NCBI GenBank assembly: GCA_017795025.1
Contig: CP051243.1
Location: 310,001-374,000 of the forward strand
Length of the DNA: 64,000 nucleotides
Reading direction: 5' to 3'
From: Flavobacteriales bacterium
GTDB lineage: Bacteria > Bacteroidota > Bacteroidia > Flavobacteriales > Schleiferiaceae
The notes below the pieces were generated by a model. That model searched no databases. It was not told where the DNA came from and saw only the letters and a list, made by a program, of their open reading frames with translations. Position 1 is the first letter of the stretch; every line of letters starts with the position of its first letter. The position numbers were made by a program, and so were the translations under genes. Below are positions 9,088-16,706 of the stretch, one piece after another.

Positions 9088-10401
9088 GTGCTGCAAAAGC
9101 TGAAATCGCAAAAATTCTTAAGCATGGTGACCTCTGTTTTAGGGGCTGCTTTTGCTTTATTAACCTTCGGTTACCTCGCGCGGGTTTTAACTAAAGAGGA
9201 GTTTGGTATTTATGGCATTTACTTGGCGATAATCACCACCTTCGAAATGCTTCGGAATGGTTTAGTTGGTAAACCCTTTATCAAGTTTATGGCCGAAGCA
9301 GATGAGGAAGAATCTAAGAACACCATAATTGGCAGTGCCTGGGTATTTACCTTGATTAGTACCCTGATTTTTGCTGGTCCTCTTAGTTTGGGCATGCTTG
9401 TTTGGTATTGGATTAGTCCCTCGGAGGAAATCCTGATTTACGCCATTTTTATTCCGGTTCAAGCCTTAAGTGCCATCCCCTCTAATATGGCCCAATGGCG
9501 CTTAAATGCCGATTTGCGATTTGATAAATTGATATGGTTACGCCTGAGTAATCAAACCTTTAACTTCTTGGCGGTGGTTTGGGCGTACTATGCTCAAGAG
9601 GGACTTTGGACCATAATGATCATCACCGTAATTGCTAATTTCAATCCTTCGTGGATTGCCTTGATTTTTGACTGGGATGGCTTAAGGCAAGTGCGTTTAG
9701 CCACTAAAAAATGGGTAGTCGAGATGTATCGTTTTGGACGGTATACCATGGGGACCCTGATAGGAGGAACCTTATTACGGGGAAGCGACGACTTTTTAAT
9801 CCGCTTTTTCTTAGGTCCCGAGGCTGTGGCTCTGTATCAGGTGCCAAATCGATTGGTGAACTTAATTGATATCCCTTTAAGGGCACTTGTCAGCTTTTCT
9901 TTTCCCAGTCTGGCGAAATCGAATAAGAAAGGAGATCAAGAGGCCTTTAAGCGCGAGTTTGAAGCGGCGACCGCCTTTGCCTTTGTCCTGCTACTTCCAA
10001 TGGCCATTGGGGCCTTTATTTTTGCCGAACCCTTGGTGCTACTCTTAGGTGGAGAGAAGTACCTCGATTCAGCCATCATTTTACGAATCTTCGCCATTTT
10101 CATGGCTTTCTCCGCCCTGGATCGCTACGCCGGGGTAGGTTTAGATGTTTTAAACCGGCCGCAAATAAATATGCGCAAGGTGATTGTTATGCTGGCAACC
10201 AATATTATTGGCGATATCGTGGTGCTTTACTTCTTCGAAAGCTTGCCTTGGGTGGCCGCCATCTCTATCCTCACCTTTTCGGTGGGTACCTTCTTGGGCT
10301 TTTATTATATGCGCGACCGTGTGCCCCTGCGACTCTTATTTTGGCTTAAGCTTGGCACGATTCAAATTTTGAATTTTGTTAAGAAGCCTGTGAGAAAGTA
10401 G
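9088..10401 (+). CDS. Oligosaccharide flippase family protein (Wzx-like, MOP superfamily)
   Basis: Inner-membrane flippase predicted to move undecaprenyl-linked repeat units to the periplasm. The 437-residue protein is hydrophobic with about 12 membrane segments. An N-terminal motif LGAAFALLTFGYLARVLTKE is followed by EFGIYGI, the usual polysaccharide_synt signature, and GSDDFLIRFFLGPEAVALYQ lies near the centre. The start used is GTG at 9088; an in-frame ATG 36 bases later is possible but would trim the amphipathic N-terminus. It follows the sulfotransferase by 9 bases and ends the first sub-operon before a promoter-like box for the regulator gene. Confidence 0.86.
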   Translation: MLQKLKSQKFLSMVTSVLGAAFALLTFGYLARVLTKEEFGIYGIYLAIITTFEMLRNGLVGKPFIKFMAEADEEESKNTIIGSAWVFTLISTLIFAGPLSLGMLVWYWISPSEEILIYAIFIPVQALSAIPSNMAQWRLNADLRFDKLIWLRLSNQTFNFLAVVWAYYAQEGLWTIMIITVIANFNPSWIALIFDWDGLRQVRLATKKWVVEMYRFGRYTMGTLIGGTLLRGSDDFLIRFFLGPEAVALYQVPNRLVNLIDIPLRALVSFSFPSLAKSNKKGDQEAFKREFEAATAFAFVLLLPMAIGAFIFAEPLVLLLGGEKYLDSAIILRIFAIFMAFSALDRYAGVGLDVLNRPQINMRKVIVMLATNIIGDIVVLYFFESLPWVAAISILTFSVGTFLGFYYMRDRVPLRLLFWLKLGTIQILNFVKKPVRK

Positions 10402-10445
10402 AGGAATCACTGGGCCTTTCACTTTTCCCAAAACGGGAGATTGTC

Positions 10446-10453
10446 TAAATTTG
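10446..10453 (+). promoter_or_regulatory. -7 promoter box for the sigma-54 regulator operon
   Basis: TAAATTTG matches the Bacteroidota -7 consensus TAnnTTTG exactly. It lies 17 bases before an ATG, with a T-rich stretch (TTTTC) about 20 bases upstream as a weak -33 element. Because the box sits inside the frame extension that would use the TTG at 10441, it argues for the ATG at 10471 as the true start. Confidence 0.5.
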
Positions 10454-10470
10454 GAAAGAAGCTCCCGCCT

Positions 10471-11823
10471 ATGTCATTGATGAAGATATTCTTGGTTGAG
10501 GACAGTATTCCTTATGCCAAGTTCCTAAGCTACCATCTAGGTTTAAACCCAGATAATGAGGTCGAGCACTTTAGTGATGCCAAGTCGTTTTTAGCCCAAT
10601 TACACCGGGGCCCAGATTGTGTTTTACTGGATTATAGTCTGCCCGATTCAACGGGTATTCAAGTGCTAAAACGTATTAAGGCTCAGCAACCAGACCTCCC
10701 GATTCTAATTGTTTCCGGACAGGAGGATGTAGGAACAGCGGTAGACTTACTGCGAGAAGGGGCCTACGACTATATCGTTAAAGATGAGAATGCTAAGGAC
10801 CGCATTTGGAAAGCCCTTAATAATATCAGAGAGAATGCTCAGCTTCGAAAAGAGCTTGATGTTTTAAGAGAAGAGGTCAATCTTAAATACGATTTCAGCA
10901 ATATCATCGGCGGAAGCCCGGGAATAAAAAAGGTTTTTAAGCTGATTGAAAAAGCCTCCCAAACTAATATTAATGTCTCTATTACTGGCGAAACGGGAAC
11001 CGGCAAGGAGTTGGTGGCTAAGGCCATTCATTATAATTCACGTTTTCGCAATAAGCCTTTGGTGTCGATAAATATTGCCGCAATTCCGGCCGAGCTTTTG
11101 GAAAGCGAATTGTTTGGCCATGAGAAAGGCGCTTTTACTGGGGCGGCATCTAAGCGGATCGGGAAATTTGAAGAGGCCGATGGAGGAACTATCTTTTTAG
11201 ATGAAATTGGAGAGATGGACATAAACCTTCAGGCCAAGCTCCTAAGAGTTCTTCAAGAAAAGGAAGTTACTCGCTTAGGGAGTAATCGTCCGCTTAAGTT
11301 TAACGCTCGCGTTTTAGTAGCTACTCACCGTGATTTAAAAGAAGAAGTTCGCTTGGGTAAATTTCGAGAGGACTTATACTACCGTTTATTAGGCTTGCCA
11401 ATTGAATTGCCTCCCTTGCGGGAAAGAGCGGGAGATATAATGATGTTGGCCAAGCATTTCTTAAACGAGTTTATTAAGGACAATGGCTTTTCGGCCATTC
11501 GCATTAGTCCCGAAGCACAACAGCGAATTTTGTCATATCCCTGGCCAGGAAATGTGCGTGAATTAAAGGCGGTTATGGAGCTGGCGGCTGTGCTTTCGGA
11601 TAATGGCGTTTTAGAGGAAAAAGACTTGAATTTTAATTCTGTTAGTGATGAAATAGATACCTTAGTATCTGAAGGTTTAAGTCTGAAAGAATACAACCGT
11701 CGCCTTATCGAACACTTCTTGCGAAAGAATGACAATAATGTGGTTGAAGTTGCTAAAAAACTGGAAATTGGAAAAAGCACTTTATACCGTATGCTCAAGA
11801 ATAATGAAATCAAAATCAACTAA
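10471..11823 (+). CDS. NtrC-family sigma-54-dependent response regulator
   Basis: Transcription activator that opens sigma-54 promoters after phosphorylation. Domain order is: receiver (acidic pocket E10/D11, phospho-acceptor D54 in VLLDYSLPD, conserved Lys in DYIVKDE); AAA+ domain with Walker A GETGTGKE, the sigma-54 loop GAFTGA and Walker B GGTIFLDEIGEM; and a C-terminal Fis-type helix-turn-helix with EVAKKLEIGKSTLYRMLK. The ATG at 10471 is chosen because a -7 box lies just upstream; another ATG three codons later and a TTG at 10441 are alternatives. It begins a tight operon of regulator, Hpt, response regulator, sugar transferase, TolC-half and chain-length genes. No cognate kinase gene is adjacent. 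Its targets may include this polysaccharide locus, which is inference. Confidence 0.92.
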   Translation: MSLMKIFLVEDSIPYAKFLSYHLGLNPDNEVEHFSDAKSFLAQLHRGPDCVLLDYSLPDSTGIQVLKRIKAQQPDLPILIVSGQEDVGTAVDLLREGAYDYIVKDENAKDRIWKALNNIRENAQLRKELDVLREEVNLKYDFSNIIGGSPGIKKVFKLIEKASQTNINVSITGETGTGKELVAKAIHYNSRFRNKPLVSINIAAIPAELLESELFGHEKGAFTGAASKRIGKFEEADGGTIFLDEIGEMDINLQAKLLRVLQEKEVTRLGSNRPLKFNARVLVATHRDLKEEVRLGKFREDLYYRLLGLPIELPPLRERAGDIMMLAKHFLNEFIKDNGFSAIRISPEAQQRILSYPWPGNVRELKAVMELAAVLSDNGVLEEKDLNFNSVSDEIDTLVSEGLSLKEYNRRLIEHFLRKNDNNVVEVAKKLEIGKSTLYRMLKNNEIKIN

Positions 11824-11837
11824 ATAGCAATCATATT

Positions 11838-12176
11838 ATGTCTGATAAAGTCTATGATCTTGCCCAATTAGAAGAACTCGGCGGTGGTGATGCAGAGTTC
11901 GTTTCTATGATGGTAATGACCTTTTTAGAGCACACTCCCGGACAATTAGAGGAATTGAAAAATGCACACGGTAGCGGTGACCTTGCCACCATGGGAGCCA
12001 TCGCCCATAAAATTAAGCCCAATGTGGATATGTTTGGCATAAGTGCCATAGTGCAGGATATCCGCGATTTGGAGCAAATGGGGAAAAACGGAATTAGTAA
12101 TGCTGAAACAGCCGAAAAACTGGATAAAGTAGATAAAGAACTCACAATCGCATTTGAACAACTCAAACAATTATAA
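11838..12176 (+). CDS. Hpt domain phosphotransfer protein
   Basis: Stand-alone histidine phosphotransfer protein of 112 residues, predicted to be an all-helical four-helix bundle. The phospho-accepting histidine is H57 in AIAHKIKPN, with the HxxKP-type pattern (here HKIKP) expected for Hpt helices. Such proteins shuttle phosphoryl groups between a receiver of a hybrid kinase and another receiver. It sits 14 bases after the sigma-54 activator and directly abuts the next receiver gene (stop TAA followed at once by ATG). The direct neighbours supply two candidate receiver partners, but the donor kinase is not in the cluster. Confidence 0.87.
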   Translation: MSDKVYDLAQLEELGGGDAEFVSMMVMTFLEHTPGQLEELKNAHGSGDLATMGAIAHKIKPNVDMFGISAIVQDIRDLEQMGKNGISNAETAEKLDKVDKELTIAFEQLKQL

Positions 12177-12563
12177 ATGGAAGCAAATAAGCGTGAAGAG
12201 ATCCTAGTGATCGATGACCAACCCATTATGCTTAAGCTTCTAGAGCAAATTTTAAAAGATCGCTACGATGTAGTTGCTCTGGAAAATGGCAAGGAAGCCT
12301 TGGAATGGATGTATTCCGGTAATATTCCCGACCTCGTAGTAGCGGATTTGAATATGCCCGAAATTGATGGCTTCGAGTATATCCAGCGCATCCGCGAAAG
12401 CGGTTTCTTTTATGATGTGCCCTTAATTGTATTATCAGGTGAGGAGTCGAGCACCGAGCGAATTAAGTGCTTAAAATTAGGGGCTAATGATTACCTCATT
12501 AAGCCCTTTAACCCGGAAGAGCTGCGCTTACGTATTGATAACTTAATTCGACTGAAAGGGTGA
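12177..12563 (+). CDS. Single-domain response regulator (CheY-like)
   Basis: A 128-residue receiver with no output domain. It shows the canonical residues: acidic pair in VIDDQPIM (D13/D14), phospho-acceptor D57 in VVADLNMPEIDGFE, Ser in VLSGEES and Lys in YLIKPFNPEE. The length equals one receiver fold, so it must act through a protein partner such as the Hpt protein encoded immediately upstream or the pseudo-receiver sugar transferase encoded downstream. Its stop shares bases with the GTG start of that transferase (GTGA overlap), which strongly implies coupled translation. Confidence 0.9.
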   Translation: MEANKREEILVIDDQPIMLKLLEQILKDRYDVVALENGKEALEWMYSGNIPDLVVADLNMPEIDGFEYIQRIRESGFFYDVPLIVLSGEESSTERIKCLKLGANDYLIKPFNPEELRLRIDNLIRLKG

Positions 12564-13717
12564 AAAAGGTTATTTACATTGGCGATCTCGACGAGGTTCA
12601 AGATATTCTCACCGAGAAGTTTGGCGACCGATTGGTATCTGTTCGCAATGTTGTGGGCTTTTACAATCAATTGGAAGACTTAGATGAGGTGGAGCTCGTG
12701 GTATCGGAAACCAAGCTTAAAGGACTTCGAGGTGATGAAGTATTTGAGCGTTATTCGAGTTTGCTCAACGAAAAAGGAATACCATTTATCTTAGTGGGTA
12801 ATAGGATGTCGCAGAGGCTGCGGGAGCAATACCTAACGAAGGGGATAATGGAAGTGGCCTGGAATCGCGAGCAATTAGAAACCGTAATCAATAAGGTTCC
12901 TTTTTATCATTCCATGCTCGACTGGCGACTGCATCAGAGTAGAGAAATGCAAAAGACGGAATATCGTATTCCGGTGGCCAAACGAATCTTTGATATCGTG
13001 GTAGCTGGAACCGCCTTATTGCTACTATCTCCCTTATTAATCCTCACCGTATTGGCCATTAGGCTGGAGTCTAAGGGCAAGGTTTATTACATCTCTAAGC
13101 GCGTAGGAACGGGATATCGGGTTTTCGACTTCTACAAACTGCGCTCCATGTATACTGATGCCGACCAACGACTTAAAGAATTGAAACACCTTAATCAGTA
13201 TGCCGAGGAAGCCAATAAAAAAGAAGGTGAAAAAACCAGTGATATTCCAGTAGAGAAAGCACCACCAAGCTCCGCTCCACAATTAATTAATAAAGATGGA
13301 AGTCCGATGACCGAAGAGGAATATCAGGAGCTTCGTCGCAAGCAGGCGGCCGGAACCTTCGTTAAATTTAAGAACGACCCTCGTATAACCAAGGTTGGAC
13401 GTATCATCCGAAATACCAGTATTGATGAGCTTCCGCAGTTGATTAACGTGCTAAAAGGCGATATGTCGATTGTGGGAAACCGTCCCCTTCCGCTCTATGA
13501 GGCCGAACAACTTACTTCGGATGATTGGAGTCAGCGGTTTTTAGCGCCCGCCGGAATTACCGGATTATGGCAAGTAGAAAAGCGTGGTGGTGGCGATATG
13601 AGCGAAGAGGAGCGCAAAGGTTTGGATAATAAATACGCTCAGAACTTTAGTTTCTGGAATGATATCCGTTTGATTTTAAGAACTATCCCCGCATTATTCC
13701 AAAAAGAAAACGTTTAA
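12560..13717 (+). CDS. Initiating sugar-phosphate transferase (bacterial sugar transferase) fused to a degenerate receiver domain
   Basis: The C-terminal part is a monotopic polyprenyl-phosphate sugar-1-phosphate transferase (PglC/WcaJ type) that starts repeat-unit assembly on undecaprenyl phosphate. It has one hydrophobic re-entrant segment at about 142-170, FYKLRSM, the catalytic Asp-Glu pair D289-E290 in NTSIDELPQ, and GNRPLP and GLWQV motifs. Residues 1 to about 130 resemble a CheY receiver: the strand IYIGDLDE with D9/D11 at the acidic pocket, and LVVSETKLKGLRGDE where E50 falls at the phospho-Asp position. The final Lys is not evident, so it is a pseudo-receiver. About 60 extra residues (roughly 205-265, charged and Pro-rich) interrupt the catalytic domain. 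The start is GTG overlapping the preceding receiver gene. Confidence 0.88.
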   Translation: MKKVIYIGDLDEVQDILTEKFGDRLVSVRNVVGFYNQLEDLDEVELVVSETKLKGLRGDEVFERYSSLLNEKGIPFILVGNRMSQRLREQYLTKGIMEVAWNREQLETVINKVPFYHSMLDWRLHQSREMQKTEYRIPVAKRIFDIVVAGTALLLLSPLLILTVLAIRLESKGKVYYISKRVGTGYRVFDFYKLRSMYTDADQRLKELKHLNQYAEEANKKEGEKTSDIPVEKAPPSSAPQLINKDGSPMTEEEYQELRRKQAAGTFVKFKNDPRITKVGRIIRNTSIDELPQLINVLKGDMSIVGNRPLPLYEAEQLTSDDWSQRFLAPAGITGLWQVEKRGGGDMSEEERKGLDNKYAQNFSFWNDIRLILRTIPALFQKENV

Positions 13718-14448
13718 TGAGGAGCAAGAACCTGCTTATTCTGATAGCTGGCCTTAGTCTTTTTTGTACGGTCAATTTACAAGCACAAACTTTTGGAAGA
13801 TCTGAAGGTAATGTCAATCAAGACTCGCTCATCATTGACCTGGCGGATTATCTACCACCATTAAACTTATTGATTGATTCGGCGGTGGCCAATGCCCCTC
13901 AAATTGAGTATTATCGTCAGCGACAGCTCATGTTTGAGTATGAAATTGGTATCGGTCGTAATCAATGGATGGAGGGTGTTCGAGTATTTACTAATTATAA
14001 CCTGGGAACCACGGGCTCTAGCGATGGCGCTATTTTCGTACAAGGTTTTCAATACGGTATTAATGCCCAAATTCCCTTGAGCATGTTCTTTGGGCAGCGC
14101 GATGCCGGTAAAATGTCGAAAGCCGCCGCAGCTGCCGAAGATGCCCAAAAGCGGCGAACTATTATTGAGATTCAAACCGAGGTGGAAGAAACCTATAGCA
14201 GGCTGTTTATGCTGCGCGATTTGATTAAAGAGGCCACCAATGCTAAAGAATCTTCCCAATTTATTTACGAACAGTCCGAAGCCAAGTATATTCGCGGCGA
14301 AATTTCCTTAGATGAACTAGGGCAAAATGCGGACCTGCGTACCAAATGGGCGACGAACTACATTACCCTTAAAACCGAATTTTACGATACTTACCGTCGA
14401 CTGGAACGCTTGGTAGGCGTGCCCTTCAGTAAGTTTAATGAGAATTAA
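13717..14448 (+). CDS. TolC-family outer-membrane protein, half-length
   Basis: Secreted protein of 243 residues with a signal peptide ending near LQAQ (about residue 24). The remainder has the alternating beta and long amphipathic helix pattern of one TolC repeat (outer membrane efflux protein family), including FQYGINAQIPLSMFFGQRDAG and a long helix around 120-230. Usual TolC proteins are 420-480 residues with two such repeats, so this is one half and would have to assemble as a hexamer to make a full channel, or play a non-channel role. It starts in a TAATG overlap with the sugar transferase and is followed 5 bases later by the chain-length gene. No Wza-type exporter is visible, so it may be the outer-membrane partner; that is inference. 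Confidence 0.8.
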   Translation: MRSKNLLILIAGLSLFCTVNLQAQTFGRSEGNVNQDSLIIDLADYLPPLNLLIDSAVANAPQIEYYRQRQLMFEYEIGIGRNQWMEGVRVFTNYNLGTTGSSDGAIFVQGFQYGINAQIPLSMFFGQRDAGKMSKAAAAAEDAQKRRTIIEIQTEVEETYSRLFMLRDLIKEATNAKESSQFIYEQSEAKYIRGEISLDELGQNADLRTKWATNYITLKTEFYDTYRRLERLVGVPFSKFNEN

Positions 14449-14453
14449 ATTCC

Positions 14454-16697
14454 ATGACCCTAGTCCAGTTTTTTAGACTTCTCAATAGGAACTTAAACTT
14501 GTTCCTGCTGTGTGCTATTACACTGGCGGTAGTGACCTCCTTTCTTACCCGAAATATGCCCAAGACTTACGAAAGTCAGGCGGAGATTTTCACCGGAATC
14601 GCTTCTGGTATTAATGTCGATGCGGTAGAGAATGTAAAGGTGGACTTCCTAACCTCGGCCACGGAGTTTGATAACCTAATCAATATCATTAAATCGAGGC
14701 AAACCTTAGAAGAGGTGGGCATGCGTCTTTTGGTGCAGCATATGATGTTGGATTCGGCAGACCCCGCCTACATCAATGAGCAAAACTGGAACGACTTCCG
14801 TTGGAAGATAAGCGATAGTCTGGAGCAGGTTTTACTCGACCCGTACTCTGTTGAGAACACCTTACGAAGGGTGCGGTATTACAAGGAAAAGTACTGGGAT
14901 GATGAAAAGGTACAATACACTTTTGAGAGTTCAGGTTCCCCCTACAGCTGGAAGCGTATTTCCTCGATTGGTGTGAGTCGGATCCAAAGTTCGGACCTCT
15001 TAAAAATTTACTACTCTTCTAATGATCCGGGGATTACGCAGAACACCTTACTCATCTTAATAGAAGTATTCACCAAAAATATGGCGATGATCAAATCGGG
15101 TCAAAGTGCCAGCGTGGTGGAGTATTTTCAAGCAAAGGTGGATGAGGCCGCTGGGGAATTGAATGAGGCGGAGGATCGACTACAACAATTCCGAATTGCG
15201 AATCGGGTCATTAACTATCAAGAACAAACGCGTTCCCTAACCATAGAGAAGGAACGCATGGAGGATGAGTATCAAGCCGAAATTGCCAAGCAGCAGGCAG
15301 CAATGGCTACCCTCAAGAAATTGGAAGAGCAGTTGGCGCTTAACAATGTGATGATTCAGCTGGGTAACGATATCCTCAACAAGAAACAGGAGCTGATTGA
15401 TTTACGGTCAAAAATTGCGGAGCTCGAAACCTATTTGAACGATGCCGACCTCTTGCAAAAGCTACGTTCCAAAGCTTTATCACTGGAAGAAGAGGTTCGA
15501 AACATGCTTTCTCAGCGCTTTGCTTACAGTCGAACCACCGAAGGGATTTCCGTGGCTACCATTATCGAATCATGGTTAGACGCCTCCTTAGCGCTCGACG
15601 CTGCTAATGCTCGGGTGAATGTATTTTTACAGCGTAAAGAATATTTCCGGGAGCAATACGATAAATACGCTCCTCTAGGTTCCCGCTTTGCGCGTTTGGA
15701 ACGGGATATTGATATCAAAGAGGCCAATTACCTCGAATTACTCAATAGTTTAAATCAGGCCCTTTTACGGCAGAAAGGCGAAATGGTATCCAGTGGCGGA
15801 CAAGTGGTTACGCAGCCGCCACCTTATCCGCATGAGCCCAATCCAGATAAGAAGATGATGCTCATCATGGTTGGGGGTATCGTTGGATTTATTGTGCCCT
15901 TCCTCTTTATAGTGATGAAGGAGTTATTGGATTCGTCCATTAAAACCCCTGAAAGAGGGGAGGAAAATACAGGTTTGAAGCTTATTGGTGCCTATCCTGA
16001 TTTAACCGCGCGTAGTGAGGTTAAGAATGTCGACTTTGAGTGGCTACACGCGAAATCGGCCGCCCAGTTAGCTCAGAATCTACGTTTGGAATCTAAGGGC
16101 AAGGGTTCCCGACAAATGGCCAAAGGTATTATCGTGTTTAGTACCCGGGCAGGAGATGGTAAGCAACTTACCACCCATGTTTTAGCCAATGAATTGGTAA
16201 GTTTAAACTTCCGAATTTTGGTGATGGCACCTAAGGAACTTCCGCAAGGTGAAACCCCTTACTACGACCATATCGTATACAAAAACGACAAGGATTTTGT
16301 TAACGCTGAGCATATTACCGAGCTTATTCCTATGGGCTTTGACCCGATGCTTTATGATTACGTATTTTTAGTTTTAGGAGCGGTTTTAACCAACCCCTAT
16401 CCCTTAAATTTATTGGATCAGTTTAACGTCGCTCTTTGTGTTACCGGAGCATTCCGAGATTGGAATCGAGCCGATGAAACGGCTTTAAAGGAGTTTAGCG
16501 AGACCATGGGTACCGAGCCTCGCCTTTTGCTCAATGGCGTGGAGCCCGATTACATGAGTTCTGTATTAGGGGAAATCGCCAAGGATCGGAGTTGGCTGCG
16601 TAAGTTTATTAAGGGCATCCTAAGCCTGCAGCTTAAAACCAAAAGTTTTGGTCGGGGTAAGAAGCGGGAAACCAAGCAAATTAAAGGTCGCTTGTAA
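14454..16697 (+). CDS. Wzz/GumC-like polysaccharide co-polymerase with degenerate P-loop domain
   Basis: Inner-membrane chain-length regulator of 747 residues. An N-terminal membrane helix (about 15-33) is followed by a large periplasmic region with coiled coils at about 225-330 and 400-450, a Pro-rich exit (QPPPYPHEPNPDK), a second membrane helix at about 466-490 and a cytoplasmic ATPase-like domain. The domain keeps a Walker-A-like STRAGDGKQLT with Lys K570, but the Ser/Thr normally after the Lys is Gln. There is no C-terminal tyrosine cluster, so BY-kinase activity is unlikely. It ends the plus-strand operon and converges with the ligase gene 9 bases away. Confidence 0.85.
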   Translation: MTLVQFFRLLNRNLNLFLLCAITLAVVTSFLTRNMPKTYESQAEIFTGIASGINVDAVENVKVDFLTSATEFDNLINIIKSRQTLEEVGMRLLVQHMMLDSADPAYINEQNWNDFRWKISDSLEQVLLDPYSVENTLRRVRYYKEKYWDDEKVQYTFESSGSPYSWKRISSIGVSRIQSSDLLKIYYSSNDPGITQNTLLILIEVFTKNMAMIKSGQSASVVEYFQAKVDEAAGELNEAEDRLQQFRIANRVINYQEQTRSLTIEKERMEDEYQAEIAKQQAAMATLKKLEEQLALNNVMIQLGNDILNKKQELIDLRSKIAELETYLNDADLLQKLRSKALSLEEEVRNMLSQRFAYSRTTEGISVATIIESWLDASLALDAANARVNVFLQRKEYFREQYDKYAPLGSRFARLERDIDIKEANYLELLNSLNQALLRQKGEMVSSGGQVVTQPPPYPHEPNPDKKMMLIMVGGIVGFIVPFLFIVMKELLDSSIKTPERGEENTGLKLIGAYPDLTARSEVKNVDFEWLHAKSAAQLAQNLRLESKGKGSRQMAKGIIVFSTRAGDGKQLTTHVLANELVSLNFRILVMAPKELPQGETPYYDHIVYKNDKDFVNAEHITELIPMGFDPMLYDYVFLVLGAVLTNPYPLNLLDQFNVALCVTGAFRDWNRADETALKEFSETMGTEPRLLLNGVEPDYMSSVLGEIAKDRSWLRKFIKGILSLQLKTKSFGRGKKRETKQIKGRL

Positions 16698-16706
16698 GTA
16701 AGCTTA

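Noticed and set aside
10441-10470. TTG start extending the sigma-54 regulator by 10 residues
   Set aside because: An exact -7 promoter box lies inside this stretch, and the receiver domain begins normally at the ATG at 10471 or 10480.
11379-12226. Long minus-strand frames opposite the regulator and Hpt genes (up to 146 codons)
   Set aside because: They are antisense shadows of well-supported genes with canonical motifs on the plus strand.
16685-16705. AAGTAA / TTACTT short stem between the convergent chain-length and ligase genes
   Set aside because: Six A/T-rich pairs without a clear T tract; too weak to call a terminator.
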